Shown in pieces: positions 35,548 to 44,936 of a DNA stretch of 64,000 nucleotides. The number at the start of each line of letters is the position of its first letter. Position 1 is the first letter of the stretch. The translations under genes were made by a program, and so were the position numbers. A model generated the notes under the pieces. It saw only the letters and a list, made by a program, of their open reading frames with translations. It did no database searches and was not told the origin of the DNA. Origin of the DNA: Taishania sp037189645 (GTDB lineage Bacteria; Bacteroidota; Bacteroidia; Flavobacteriales_D; Crocinitomicaceae); the NCBI GenBank assembly GCA_037189645.1, contig JBBCIY010000006.1, positions 1 to 64,000 of the forward strand, read 5' to 3'.

Positions 35548-35667
35548 AATAAAAAAATTTGGGGTACTTATTTCAATTATAAATTATCCGGTTTAAAGAT
35601 CAAAGTTTCAGATGAGCGAAATTGGCTGATCCTGTTTCAAATCAGCTATGAAATGTTCCATAACCAA

Positions 35668-37065
35668 TTAGTTGCAGATCGCCTGCTCTGTGACTTTTAA
35701 AATAATACGTGCTTCATCCAATGTCGGGGCTTCAGCATATACCCGCAACACAGGCTCTGTTCCGGACGGGCGAATCATCACCCAACGCTGGTCATCAAAG
35801 AAGTATTTGAATCCATCGATCGTCTGTACTTCTTTCACGTTGTATTGTCCGAAGGAATGGTAGTTTCCTTCTTTGCAGTTTTGAATGATTTGTTGTTTCA
35901 GTTCTTCGGTAATGTGTAAATCACTGCGTTCAAATTTGAAGCTGCCGACAATCTCATAGACTTCGTCGATCAGCTGATCCAATGTTTTTCCAGATTTCGC
36001 CATGAATTCCCAGATGATCAGTCCCATCCAGATCCCATCCCGTTCGGGAATATGACCTTTAACGGCAATTCCCCCGGATTCTTCACCACCGACAAGCACG
36101 TCTTCCTCAATCATGATTCCGGCAATGTATTTGAACCCGATCTTTACTACTTCGGAAGGAAAACCGTAGTGATCGGCCATTTTTCCAACCCGCGGCGTGG
36201 TGCTGAATGCTGTTGCGATCTTTCCTGTCAGTCCTTTGTATTTTGCCAGGTAGTGTACCAGTAACAGGATAATGTGATGGGAATCCACAAATTCTCCTTT
36301 CCCGTTATACAACCCGATCCTGTCGGCATCTCCGTCAGTAGCCAGAGCGCAGTCTATCGTTCCTTTTTCTTTGATGAACTGCTCCAGCTCCTGTAAATTC
36401 TTAGCGATTGGTTCCGGCGCCACTCCATTGAACGACGGGTTGTGCTCGCAATGCAGAAAGTGAATATCCGGTAAAATACGTTTCAACACATTTTGCCCGG
36501 CTCCGTACATCGCATCGTAAACCAGGCTGAGCCCTGAGTTGGCAATGGCATCCAGATCAAAATTGGCTTTCACATGGTTCACGTATTCCGTTTCCAGGTC
36601 AACCAGCTCTACCAAAGGTGAATCCAACGACTGGTTTCTCCAGTCGGATCCAACCGTATCTTTTATCCTGTCCTCAATCTCCTGTACTTTCTCAGGGGAA
36701 AGCGGACCTCCATGATGTGATTTTAATTTAAAACCGTTGTAAGACGGCGGATTATGGCTTGCCGTAATCACTACTCCCAGCGAACAGCCTTTCCTGACAG
36801 CTGCAAGCGAAACCATCGGAGTAGATACGAATCCTTTTGCCATTTTCACGGCAATACCTTGTGAAACAAATACTTTTACAGCTGTTTCCACGAATAGCTC
36901 TCCCTGGAAGCGACAATCATGCCCGATCACGATGCATGGATCGTCAAAATTCTCTTTCACCCACTCAGCTGTAGCAAGTGATACCCTCGCTACATTTTCA
37001 ACAGTGTATTCATCAGCAATGATTGCTCTCCAGCCGTCAGTTCCGAATTTAATTTTTGTTGCCAA
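35668..37065 (-). CDS. phosphoglucomutase/phosphomannomutase family protein
   Basis: A 465-aa alpha-D-phosphohexomutase that moves phosphate between C1 and C6 of a hexose phosphate. Signature sites: phosphoserine loop TASHNPPSYNG (S103), metal loop DGDADR (D244, D246, D248), sugar loop GGEESGGIAV and phosphate-binding RPSGTEPVLRVY. It begins MATKIKFGTDGWRAII with TTG as the start codon; no ATG is nearby and the family N-terminus begins exactly here. Substrate (glucose, mannose or glucosamine phosphate) cannot be settled from sequence alone. Confidence 0.92.
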   Translation of the reverse strand: MATKIKFGTDGWRAIIADEYTVENVARVSLATAEWVKENFDDPCIVIGHDCRFQGELFVETAVKVFVSQGIAVKMAKGFVSTPMVSLAAVRKGCSLGVVITASHNPPSYNGFKLKSHHGGPLSPEKVQEIEDRIKDTVGSDWRNQSLDSPLVELVDLETEYVNHVKANFDLDAIANSGLSLVYDAMYGAGQNVLKRILPDIHFLHCEHNPSFNGVAPEPIAKNLQELEQFIKEKGTIDCALATDGDADRIGLYNGKGEFVDSHHIILLLVHYLAKYKGLTGKIATAFSTTPRVGKMADHYGFPSEVVKIGFKYIAGIMIEEDVLVGGEESGGIAVKGHIPERDGIWMGLIIWEFMAKSGKTLDQLIDEVYEIVGSFKFERSDLHITEELKQQIIQNCKEGNYHSFGQYNVKEVQTIDGFKYFFDDQRWVMIRPSGTEPVLRVYAEAPTLDEARIILKVTEQAICN

Positions 37066-37088
37066 GATATTTTTTAAATTTTACAGGG

Positions 37089-37096
37089 CAAATATA
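37089..37096 (-). promoter_or_regulatory. putative -7 box of the phosphohexomutase gene
   Basis: Minus-strand TATATTTG matches TAnnTTTG exactly, 23 nt upstream of the TTG start. A TTG 16 nt further upstream could serve as -33, with short spacing. Confidence 0.45.
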
Positions 37097-37125
37097 CTCT
37101 TTTTTGAACATACAAGCAGAAATAT

Positions 37126-37146
37126 CGGGGAAAACCTTACTCCCCG
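37126..37146 (-). terminator. possible terminator of the lemA/DUF3137 operon
   Basis: Minus-strand CGGGGA / TCCCCG (6 bp, 9-nt loop) lies directly after the DUF3137 stop codon, but the following sequence (ATATTTCT) is not a clean T-run. Confidence 0.35.
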
Positions 37147-37148
37147 CC

Positions 37149-38138
37149 TTACTCTCTTGTCCAGATGCGTGTATTCAGGTTCAGATCTTCCACGATCCTT
37201 GACATGGCGACCAATAATTCCCACCAGGAACGGTATCTTTCTTCCCGCAGCAGCGTCCGGTAAATCGTCGGTTCAAAGAAATCCTCCTGCTTCGAAACCG
37301 CTACATACAGGTGATTGTTCCTGAATGAAAAAGCAATCGGAGTATTCATTTTCTCCCGGAGGGCGATCATTCGTTCCATCATGGACGGGGTCAGGATATA
37401 ACGCGCTTCCTGTTCATTCGTGCTGTAAACGGCGAACTGTTTTTCAAATCCGGGGTTTTCCATTTTTATCAGGTCACCTTTTCGTGAAGTGTTCCACTTT
37501 TGAAAACGCCGTCCGAGTTTTCCGAACATTCGTTCCATTGTATCCACATCAACGAAGGTTTCCCCGGAAAAATGCTTGTGAAAATCACTGACAAACAGCA
37601 ATCCTCTGAAAATGGTATGCCATTGTTCCTGGCGGTTCCCTTTGCTGTCCGTTGTCACGGTCTTGTACTCTGTAAAAATTTCCCCGAAAGAGAACGTTGT
37701 CAGGTCAAAGGTGCCTCTGAATGTATCTTCTGCCTTATACCGGTCGTATTCTCTCGTAAAAAGGCCGCTCGCATCGTATTCTTTCATTAATCCGTCATAC
37801 GGGTAATAGTCCAGGCGCTCATCGTATTTTTTCGCAATGAAAGGGATGACCTGTTCCTTGAAGGCCGCCCTGAACCGGGCTTTAAATTTTGAATGCCGGT
37901 ACAGCAATATTCCCAAACCGGTAAGCAGCGCCATTGCGGCGAGCAGGTACAGCAGCCACACCATCGGGTAATGCTGGATGGCAAACAAAATCGCGAAGGT
38001 GAAGAACAGCAATGAGCAGACAATCGAAAAGAAGAATGCCTGTGCCGATCTACGGGTAAACTGCTTACGCTCTCTTTCCAGGTCACCCAGGAGCCCATCA
38101 AACAGTTGCTGCTTTAAGACAGAAAAATCATATTCCAT
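37149..38138 (-). CDS. DUF3137 membrane protein
   Basis: A 329-aa protein with two membrane helices at ~32-75 (FFFSIVCSLLFFTFAILFA and WLLYLLAAMALLTGLGIL) and a soluble C-terminal domain with DUF3137-type blocks: VTTDSKGNRQEQWHTIFRG, LLFVSDFHKHFSGETFVDVD and PIAFSFRNNHLYVAVS. It starts 2 bp after the lemA stop codon, and the two families often occur together in bacteria. The biochemical role is unknown. Confidence 0.87.
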   Translation of the reverse strand: MEYDFSVLKQQLFDGLLGDLERERKQFTRRSAQAFFFSIVCSLLFFTFAILFAIQHYPMVWLLYLLAAMALLTGLGILLYRHSKFKARFRAAFKEQVIPFIAKKYDERLDYYPYDGLMKEYDASGLFTREYDRYKAEDTFRGTFDLTTFSFGEIFTEYKTVTTDSKGNRQEQWHTIFRGLLFVSDFHKHFSGETFVDVDTMERMFGKLGRRFQKWNTSRKGDLIKMENPGFEKQFAVYSTNEQEARYILTPSMMERMIALREKMNTPIAFSFRNNHLYVAVSKQEDFFEPTIYRTLLREERYRSWWELLVAMSRIVEDLNLNTRIWTRE

Positions 38139-38140
38139 AA

Positions 38141-38665
38141 TCAGTCATTGAAAACAAGGTAATTCTTTTTTCCCAGCTTGTTCCAGCCGGCAACTACCGA
38201 AGATGGAAATTGCATGACAGCGTTATTGTAGCTTTCAATGGCGGAATTATACGTTCTCCTCGCAGCCGCCAATTGCTCTTCCATTTCGTTGATACTTCTC
38301 TGCAACTGCAGAAACTGGTCACTGGCTTTCAGGTCCGGGTAGGATTCCGCAACAAGATTAAACTGCCGGAACTGCTCCCTGAACTCATAGCTGGATTGTG
38401 CAAGTGTTTCGGCATCCCTGGGGATAGAGCGCAGCTCAACCAGCTTTTGAAGCAGGCTTTTTTCGTGTTCCATATAGCCCTGAGCAATGGAGATCAGCTG
38501 GGGGATCAGGTCAAACCGCTGCCTGAGCATCACATCGACAAGCGAAAAAGCATTCTCCACCTGATTTCCTTTTGCGATCAGTGAATTTTTGAGGGTAATA
38601 TAAATAATGAGTAAAAGGAGCAGCACAGCTCCTGTAATTATTCCTGTAACGGCCAGTTCATTCAT
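38141..38665 (-). CDS. lemA: LemA family protein
   Basis: A 174-aa protein with one N-terminal membrane helix (~6-27) and a helical-bundle domain facing the outside of the inner membrane. LemA motifs: NSLIAKGNQVENAFSLVDVM, LRQRFDLIPQLISIAQGYMEHE, FNLVAESYPDLKASDQFLQL, NEMEEQLAAARRTYNSAIES, YNNAVMQFPSSVVAG. The function of LemA proteins is unresolved; here it forms a two-gene operon with the DUF3137 gene. Confidence 0.93.
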   Translation of the reverse strand: MNELAVTGIITGAVLLLLLIIYITLKNSLIAKGNQVENAFSLVDVMLRQRFDLIPQLISIAQGYMEHEKSLLQKLVELRSIPRDAETLAQSSYEFREQFRQFNLVAESYPDLKASDQFLQLQRSINEMEEQLAAARRTYNSAIESYNNAVMQFPSSVVAGWNKLGKKNYLVFND

Positions 38666-38691
38666 TGGGTAGTTGATTTATACTGCAAAGC

Positions 38692-38716
38692 AAAAACCCC
38701 GGTGTTTATTCCGGGG
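38692..38716 (-). terminator. intrinsic terminator of rocD
   Basis: Minus-strand CCCCGG / CCGGGG (6 bp, 8-nt loop) followed by five T, 11 bp after the rocD stop codon. Confidence 0.82.
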
Positions 38717-38727
38717 CCTTCTGTTAT

Positions 38728-39966
38728 TTAAAATTCTAGAATTGTCTTTTCAATGATCGCGACACATTCCATCAATTGTTCTTCTGTCATCACCAATGGC
38801 GGAGCGAAGCGGATGATATTCCCATGTGTCGGTTTTGCCAGCAGCCCGTTCTCTGCCAGCTTCATGCAGAGATCCCATGCTGTAGAGCTTTCCGGTGTAT
38901 CGTTTACAATGATCGCATTCAGCAATCCTTTTCCACGCACTTTGACTACCAACTCTGTTTTTCCGATAATGCGGTTCATTTCTTTGCGGAACAATTCTCC
39001 CAAACGCTGCGCATTCTCTGCCAGCTTTTCTTCTTTCACCACTTCCAGCGCAGCGATCGCTACCCGCGCGGCAACCGGGTTCCCTCCGAATGTAGAACCG
39101 TGCTGTCCCGGCTTGATCACCAGCATGATGTCGTCATTTGCCAATACCGCGGAAACCGGGTAAACACCTCCTGAAAGCGCCTTCCCGAGAATCAGGATAT
39201 CGGGCTTTACATTTTCGTGGTTTACGGCCAGTAATTGACCTGTACGCGCGATTCCCGTCTGGATCTCATCCGCGATGAACAATACGTTGTTTGCTTCACA
39301 CAATGCTTTCGCTTTCGCTAGGAAACCTTCTTCCGGAACGTAGACTCCAGCTTCTCCCTGGATCGGTTCAACCAGGAATCCTACAACATGCTTGTTTTTC
39401 AGCACTTCTTCCAATGCGTTTGTGTCACTGTAAGGAATGGAAATAAATCCCGGCGTGTACGGCCCGTAATTTTTTCTGGCGTCAGGATCATTGGAGAACG
39501 AAATAATAGTTGTTGTACGTCCGTGGAAGTTCCCGTCACACACCACGATGACTGCTTCATTTTCAGCAATCCCTTTTTTCTCGTATGCCCACTTACGACA
39601 CAATTTAATGGCTGTTTCAACCGCCTCCGCACCGGAGTTCATCGGCAGTACTTTATCAAAACCGAAGTATTCAGTTACATACTTCTCATATTTGCCGAGC
39701 ACATCGTTGTAAAATGCCCGTGATGTCAGGGCAAGTGTCTGTGCCTGGTCAATCATCGCCTGCACGATCTTCGGGTGGCTGTGCCCCTGGTTCACGGCTG
39801 AATAAGCAGAAAGGAAATCATAGTAACGTTTTCCTTCAACATCCCATACATACACCCCTTCTCCTTTGGATAAAACCACCGGAAGCGGATGGTAATTATG
39901 CGCTCCATATTTATCTTCCAGGTCAATCAACTCTTGTGAACGAACACTTCCTTCTACCAAACTCAT
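38728..39966 (-). CDS. rocD: ornithine--oxo-acid transaminase (ornithine aminotransferase)
   Basis: A 412-aa class III PLP enzyme that converts ornithine and 2-oxoglutarate to glutamate semialdehyde and glutamate (arginine/proline metabolism, cytoplasm). Family features: KYGAHNYHPLPVVLSKGEGV at the N-terminus, NSGAEAVETAIKLCRKW, DGNFHGRTTTIISFSNDP, IADEIQTGIARTG and the PLP lysine K262 in LGKALSGGVYPVSA. The match to RocD over other class III transaminases is good across the whole length. It has its own promoter and terminator. Confidence 0.95.
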   Translation of the reverse strand: MSLVEGSVRSQELIDLEDKYGAHNYHPLPVVLSKGEGVYVWDVEGKRYYDFLSAYSAVNQGHSHPKIVQAMIDQAQTLALTSRAFYNDVLGKYEKYVTEYFGFDKVLPMNSGAEAVETAIKLCRKWAYEKKGIAENEAVIVVCDGNFHGRTTTIISFSNDPDARKNYGPYTPGFISIPYSDTNALEEVLKNKHVVGFLVEPIQGEAGVYVPEEGFLAKAKALCEANNVLFIADEIQTGIARTGQLLAVNHENVKPDILILGKALSGGVYPVSAVLANDDIMLVIKPGQHGSTFGGNPVAARVAIAALEVVKEEKLAENAQRLGELFRKEMNRIIGKTELVVKVRGKGLLNAIIVNDTPESSTAWDLCMKLAENGLLAKPTHGNIIRFAPPLVMTEEQLMECVAIIEKTILEF

Positions 39967-40030
39967 ATTTTCTTTTTTAATTATTCTTACCTCTCCGGCT
40001 CAAAAACATACCTTGTTTTGAAATCCCTGA

Positions 40031-40061
40031 CAAATGTAAAGATTGATTTGCACAAAAGCAA
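40031..40061 (-). promoter_or_regulatory. rocD promoter
   Basis: Minus-strand TTG (40061-40059), a 20-nt spacer, then TACATTTG (40038-40031), fitting the Bacteroidota consensus; the rocD start is 64 nt downstream. Confidence 0.65.
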
Positions 40062-40112
40062 TATTCTCGCCAGTGCAAAAATATGTTACTTTTAATGCAT
40101 TAAAGCACTCCG

Positions 40113-40580
40113 ATGAACAGACAACAAAAACAGGCTACTTTAATCTGCTGGATTGCCTGCTGCATTTATGCCGTCAGCCTTATCCTGCCATACCGGGTTG
40201 AAAGCACCAATTACAGCGTGGTGACAAGTGTAATGCCTTCGGGCGACGAATTAAAATACACTTCAGGAATCGAGCTGATCGCTCCGTTATTCAGCCTGGT
40301 TCCGATTCTGCTACTGATGGTATTCAACTCTGTAAAACATTCCAATTCCAGCCGGTGGTTCATCCTCATTTCAGCTGTTTTACTGGCATTTCCTGCTATT
40401 CCGTTCTACTTCCTGGTCGCAGCATTTTGTCTTTACTGTAAATCTGAAGCCGGAATAGGGTTCTACCTGCACGCTATTGCCTCTGTTTTGTTTTTGATCG
40501 CTGCAATCGTGAAATTCAGAATACCTTTTAAACGGAACAGGAATTTCTCCACTACGGATGTACTGGATAATTTCCAATAA
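40113..40580 (+). CDS. small multi-spanning membrane protein
   Basis: A 155-aa protein with about four hydrophobic helices (IACCIYAVSLILPY, IAPLFSLVPILLLMVF, WFILISAVLLAFPAIPFYFL, AIASVLFLIAAIVKF). It starts basic (MNRQQKQ) and ends with a short polar tail. No family recognised. It is divergent from rocD and convergent with the T9SS gene at 40675. Confidence 0.65.
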   Translation: MNRQQKQATLICWIACCIYAVSLILPYRVESTNYSVVTSVMPSGDELKYTSGIELIAPLFSLVPILLLMVFNSVKHSNSSRWFILISAVLLAFPAIPFYFLVAAFCLYCKSEAGIGFYLHAIASVLFLIAAIVKFRIPFKRNRNFSTTDVLDNFQ

Positions 40581-40674
40581 AAGCATGATTTTTACGGATC
40601 TGTGTCCTTAATGATACTATCAGCAATTAACCGGAAACCAAACTCGTGGCAACACAGCCACAGGTTTCAGTCCG

Positions 40675-41490
40675 CTACTGCTTTACAAACCGCTGGGAAG
40701 AAATTCCCTCGGAATGAATCAATTCCAGGAAATAAACACCGGCAGAGAGGTTTCTCACGTCAATTTCATTATCACTGCCGGCCTGCAGCATGACAGCTCC
40801 GTTCAAGTCCCGCACGATTGCCTGCTGAACAGGGAATTCAGACTGGAACATGATCTTTTCCGTAGCAGGATTCGGGTACAATCTGAATGCAACTCCAGGA
40901 ACGATTGCCTCTACTCCTACCGGGTCTTCTTTCGTAACTTTCAACGAATCCATATAGAATTTAAACCCGTCGATCGTTCGCAACACAAATGCGATATGAA
41001 CCGTCTGCCCGTCATACCCTTTTTCGGATAAATTGACCGAGTGACTGGTCCAGTAAACGTCCTCGTTGATAACAGCTTCAAGTGTATCTGTAAAGTCTTC
41101 CACCGCTGTACCTGTCGTAGAAAGCAGTACCAGGTAGTTTTCCGAATAGGACGCATCATGTGATTTTCCTACCCACGATAATGTATTTCCAAAAGCCCCC
41201 AGTGTCAGTGACGGAGCAACCATCCACCTGTCCGCCATTCCCGGCTGATCGAAATAAGAAGTGGCAGATGCTACGGTATTGGCATCATCATCCGGGTCCT
41301 GCTTTGAAATCCAGGCATCCGAATATTCGGAAACATCTGCGTGAGGTGTATATCCGTCATTGTTGTACAACAAAAAAGAAGCTGGAATCCCGGCATCGAA
41401 GTTTTCGTCCAAAACCGTGGTTTGCGCAATGATACTGCTTCCAATTGATGAAGCGAGGATAATACTTACCGTATAAAAAAGATGTTTCAT
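40675..41490 (-). CDS. T9SS-secreted choice-of-anchor/adhesin-type protein
   Basis: A 271-aa protein with signal peptide MKHLFYTVSIILASSIGSSIIAQ cleaved near residue 22. Its single beta-sandwich domain resembles the cleaved-adhesin/choice-of-anchor J type: FDAGIPASFLLYNNDG, DRWMVAPSLTLG, NTLSWVGKSHD, YLVLLSTTGT, TVHIAFVLRTIDGFKFYMDS. A T9SS type A sorting domain follows (LYPNPATEKIMFQS, VRNLSAGVYFLELI, SSQRFVKQ). It is probably a surface or secreted carbohydrate- or matrix-binding protein. It may be co-transcribed with the DUF4268 gene 38 bp upstream. Confidence 0.8.
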   Translation of the reverse strand: MKHLFYTVSIILASSIGSSIIAQTTVLDENFDAGIPASFLLYNNDGYTPHADVSEYSDAWISKQDPDDDANTVASATSYFDQPGMADRWMVAPSLTLGAFGNTLSWVGKSHDASYSENYLVLLSTTGTAVEDFTDTLEAVINEDVYWTSHSVNLSEKGYDGQTVHIAFVLRTIDGFKFYMDSLKVTKEDPVGVEAIVPGVAFRLYPNPATEKIMFQSEFPVQQAIVRDLNGAVMLQAGSDNEIDVRNLSAGVYFLELIHSEGISSQRFVKQ

Positions 41491-41528
41491 ATTTCAAAAA
41501 TACATATTTGTTTTTCTATTTCTCCCGA

Positions 41529-41993
41529 TTAGTCCAATAAATGTAAAAGGATGTCTTTATATTCCTGGTAGAACCGGTCAAAGGCAATGAGCTTTTCTTT
41601 CATAAAATCATAGATGAGAGGAATGTCCTCTTCTTTGAAATAATTCAGGTCTGTCCGGACCCATTGTATGCGTGAAATCAGCCTTCCGTCAGGGCCTGTA
41701 TAATTTTCAATCCACTCTCCTTCGTCCGACATTTCCGCGAGCAATACCGCTTTCAGCTCTCCCATCTGCTCCCAGATCACCTCCCGCACTCCTTCGTCTT
41801 TGCACTGGATATCAAAATACACCGCGCAGGATTTCCCGTCTGCGTGCAACCGAAGGTATAATTCCTTTGCTTCCGTAGGATAATTCAGCCAATTGATCCG
41901 CCTGCCCGTACTGGACATGTGCTTTTTCATCCTGGTTTTGAACGCTCCCCAGAAAAGGCTGTTTTTCTCTTTTTGTTCGGCTTTTGATAGCAT
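41529..41993 (-). CDS. DUF4268 protein
   Basis: A 154-aa cytoplasmic protein. The whole sequence fits DUF4268: LFWGAFKTRMKKHMSSTGRR, INWLNYPTEAKELYLRLHAD, VYFDIQCKDEGVREVIWEQM and ISRIQWVRTDLNYFKEEDIP. The family is sometimes found near DNA-modification or nuclease genes, but nothing like that is adjacent here. Function unknown. Confidence 0.85.
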   Translation of the reverse strand: MLSKAEQKEKNSLFWGAFKTRMKKHMSSTGRRINWLNYPTEAKELYLRLHADGKSCAVYFDIQCKDEGVREVIWEQMGELKAVLLAEMSDEGEWIENYTGPDGRLISRIQWVRTDLNYFKEEDIPLIYDFMKEKLIAFDRFYQEYKDILLHLLD

Positions 41994-42065
41994 TATTTAT
42001 CGGATAACACCGCCAAATGTACTACTTTTAACAGAAATAATGATTTATGGAGTTCATAAGAAAGG

Positions 42066-42476
42066 TTAAACCTCCTTCTCCTTTTTCAGTGCGATGATGA
42101 ACATCATTACCAGGTTGGCAAGAAAGGCCACTCCCGTAACAAACTGTCCCAGGACCATCACAAATTCACTGTTTTCCTCTATAAAAAGAGTCAGGATGAT
42201 AACCAGTGAAGATCCTAATACAGTAACTGCAGACAGCGTCCTTCTGAATCCGTTTAGCAGTACCGCAACGATGATTCCCAAAACAGCCATTGCGACCGCA
42301 CAATAGAAAATTAACAGGTAACCCAGGCTGGGAGGAGACTGAAAAACGGAAAATGAAATAGCAATAAGACCCAGGATCAGCAAGATAAAAATAACCGCAG
42401 CGCTAAGCCGGAAAATGCTCGTCCGGGGTTGTTTTTTACGGGCATCCAGTCCGCTGTCCAACAGGTCATTTTCCAC
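42066..42476 (-). CDS. small four-helix membrane protein
   Basis: A 136-aa protein with four predicted membrane helices after a basic segment (DARKKQPRTS). The start is read as GTG at 42476 (MENDLLDSG); no in-frame ATG gives a better N-terminus. It lies 25 bp downstream of the DUF4199 gene and is probably co-transcribed with it. No family recognised. Confidence 0.65.
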   Translation of the reverse strand: MENDLLDSGLDARKKQPRTSIFRLSAAVIFILLILGLIAISFSVFQSPPSLGYLLIFYCAVAMAVLGIIVAVLLNGFRRTLSAVTVLGSSLVIILTLFIEENSEFVMVLGQFVTGVAFLANLVMMFIIALKKEKEV

Positions 42477-42501
42477 AGGAATACCGGGTTTTAAGGTGCC
42501 G

Positions 42502-43056
42502 TCACCTGAACAGCACTTTTCTGAAAATAACGGTTACCAGGATACTGTACAGTGTTGAAAGCATCAGCATGGATAGTACGCCATACGTCATCATGAATGT
42601 CCCGGAAAACAGCATTTGAGGAGTTTCCCTGAATTTTTCCATGATTTCCTCTTTTGTCATTACTTCCAGGTCTTTATTGGAGGCTTTGAGCTCTTTCAGC
42701 TTAACCGGATCATCAATGATTGTCTTAAAATACATTTCCCGCTCCGCAATGATCTTATTATTGTAACCGGGATCTATTTTTTCGTAGTAGAAATACAGGA
42801 AAGCACTGACGATAAACGCGTAGACCACACCGGATGTCATACCATTCTTGATATCGGTAAGCATGTTGTCGTCTTCTTCCCTTTTACGTTTTTGCAGGTA
42901 CAATCCTACTGAAACTGCCACAAGAAGCGCAAGCATATTGCTCAGCACAAAAAGAGAGGTATAGTCGGGAATGTTCCATCCCAACTGATACCCCAATAAT
43001 TTAAAGCTGATCCATGCCAGGGCACATATGATTGCCGTTTTTATGGTAACTTTCAT
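42502..43056 (-). CDS. DUF4199 membrane protein
   Basis: A 184-aa protein with four membrane helices in the DUF4199 layout. An N-terminal pair is followed by KRKREEDDNMLTDIKNGMTS before helix 3 (VVYAFIVSAFLYFYYEKIDP). A charged insert (KTIIDDPVKLKELKASNKDL) precedes a last helix ending VTVIFRKVLFR. It starts 15 bp after rho and is likely in the rho transcript. Function unknown. Confidence 0.85.
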   Translation of the reverse strand: MKVTIKTAIICALAWISFKLLGYQLGWNIPDYTSLFVLSNMLALLVAVSVGLYLQKRKREEDDNMLTDIKNGMTSGVVYAFIVSAFLYFYYEKIDPGYNNKIIAEREMYFKTIIDDPVKLKELKASNKDLEVMTKEEIMEKFRETPQMLFSGTFMMTYGVLSMLMLSTLYSILVTVIFRKVLFR

Positions 43057-43071
43057 CGTTTATTCTGATAA

Positions 43072-44775
43072 TTAACCGTTCATTGAAACCAGGAACTCTT
43101 CGTTGGACAGTGTACCTTCCATACGTTCCTTCATAAACTCCATCGCTTCAACAGGATTCATATCCGCGATGAACTTACGCATCAGCCATACCCGCTGCAA
43201 TACATCTTTTGAAACAAGCAGGTCTTCACGGCGTGTTCCCGAAGCGGTGATATCAATCGCCGGGTAAATTCTTCTGTTCGCGATCTTACGGTCAAGCTGC
43301 AATTCCATGTTTCCCGTACCTTTAAATTCTTCGAAGATCACTTCATCCATTTTGGAACCTGTATCGGTCAGCGCTGTCGCCAATATGGAAAGAGAACCTC
43401 CGTTCTCGATCTTCCTGGCAGAACCGAAGAAACGTTTCGGCTTGTGCAATGCATTCGCATCGACCCCACCTGAAAGCACTTTTCCGGAAGCAGGAGAAAC
43501 GGTGTTGTACGCACGGGCCAAACGGGTAATGGAATCCAGCAGGATACACACATCGTGTCCGCACTCAACCATCCGCTTCGCTTTTTCCAGTACCATATTG
43601 GCAACTTTCACGTGGCGTTCTGCCGGTTCGTCAAATGTCGAGGCAATGACTTCCGCTTTTACGCTGCGGGCCATGTCCGTTACTTCCTCCGGGCGCTCAT
43701 CGATCAGCAAGACGATCAGGTACGTTTCAGGATGATTCGCCGCAATTGCATTTGCGACATCTTTCAATAACATGGTTTTACCGGTCTTCGGCTGGGCAAC
43801 GATCATTCCACGCTGTCCTTTCCCGATCGGCGCGAACAGGTCCATCACACGTGTGGAAAGCGTTTCCTGCGAATGCCCTGTCAGCTTGAATTTCTCGTCC
43901 GGGAAAAGCGGAGTTAAATATTGGAAAGGCACACGATCACGGATATAGGACGGATCACGTCCATTGATTGACTCTACCTTTACCAGCGGAAAGTATTTTT
44001 CACCTTCTTTCGGCGGACGGATCGTTCCTTTTACGGTATCACCTGTTTTCAACCCGAACAGCTTGATCTGGCTCTGGCTGACATAAATGTCATCCGGAGA
44101 AGGCAGGTAATTATAGTCCGAAGATCTCAAAAACCCGTATCCATCCTGGATCACTTCCAGAACTCCTTCTGCGGAAACGATCCCTACCAGGTCATATGCA
44201 TCGTCTTTCTCCTCAACCTGAATTTGTTCCTGCTGATGCTGGCGATTCTTGTTATTCTGATGGGGATTGTTCTGGCGGTTTGTGTTGTCCTGGAATCGTT
44301 GTTGATTCTGCTGGTGTTGAGGTCTTTCCTGTCGTGGTTCCGGTTCTGCTGTTTCGACTACAGCCTCTTTGACCTGTTGGTCCTGTGCGGCTGACGGCCT
44401 GCGTCCTGTCGCCATTGCCAGGAGGTTTCTCCCTTTCGGCTTATTTTCTTCTTCTGTCTTCGGCTGGTCCGCTTCAATCTCTGATTTTTCTTTCTTTTCT
44501 TTTACCGGCTGCACTTTCTTTTCAGCAGGAGCTTCTGTAAATAACTCCCCCTGAGCTTTTTCATCTGCAACCGCAGTTTTTCTCTTCCGGCCTCTTGCCG
44601 CTTTTTCAGTAGTAGCTTTTTCTCCGGTTTCGGCCTGACTCTCAGCGGCCGGATTTCCGTCTACAATCATGTCAATGATCTGAGCTTTTTTCAAGCCGTC
44701 TGTAGAAATACCTAAAGTTGTTGCTATTTCTTTTAAGTCTGAAAGCTTTTTGCTTTCCAACGTTTTTTTATCCAT
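43072..44775 (-). CDS. rho: transcription termination factor Rho with a long Q/N-rich insert
   Basis: A 567-aa RNA-dependent ATPase/helicase. The N-terminal Rho_N helix bundle (~1-42) is followed by a low-complexity region (~43-192) rich in K/E/A, and in Q/N at ~150-186. The RNA-binding OB domain comes next (~193-260, EGVLEVIQDGYGFLRSSDYN), then the RecA-like ATPase: Walker A AQPKTGKTM, Walker B IVLLIDERPEEVTDM, and Q/R-loop blocks ILLDSITRLARAYN and GGSLSILATALTDTGSKMDE. The insert makes it much longer than E. coli Rho (419 aa). Large disordered inserts are known in Bacteroidota Rho and have been tied to condensate formation. Two membrane-protein genes follow in the same direction. Confidence 0.97.
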   Translation of the reverse strand: MDKKTLESKKLSDLKEIATTLGISTDGLKKAQIIDMIVDGNPAAESQAETGEKATTEKAARGRKRKTAVADEKAQGELFTEAPAEKKVQPVKEKKEKSEIEADQPKTEEENKPKGRNLLAMATGRRPSAAQDQQVKEAVVETAEPEPRQERPQHQQNQQRFQDNTNRQNNPHQNNKNRQHQQEQIQVEEKDDAYDLVGIVSAEGVLEVIQDGYGFLRSSDYNYLPSPDDIYVSQSQIKLFGLKTGDTVKGTIRPPKEGEKYFPLVKVESINGRDPSYIRDRVPFQYLTPLFPDEKFKLTGHSQETLSTRVMDLFAPIGKGQRGMIVAQPKTGKTMLLKDVANAIAANHPETYLIVLLIDERPEEVTDMARSVKAEVIASTFDEPAERHVKVANMVLEKAKRMVECGHDVCILLDSITRLARAYNTVSPASGKVLSGGVDANALHKPKRFFGSARKIENGGSLSILATALTDTGSKMDEVIFEEFKGTGNMELQLDRKIANRRIYPAIDITASGTRREDLLVSKDVLQRVWLMRKFIADMNPVEAMEFMKERMEGTLSNEEFLVSMNG

Positions 44776-44936
44776 AAATAATGGGTATAATGTGTTTTTA
44801 GTTCAAAATAAAAAGGAATGATAATTGTCAAAAGCGAAATGGAAACTGCCTTTGGACGGTGCAATATTACAATATTTTTTTTATTCTGCCTGTATAAAAT
44901 AAAATTATTGTGAACTTTTTATTGACATAATTTCAT

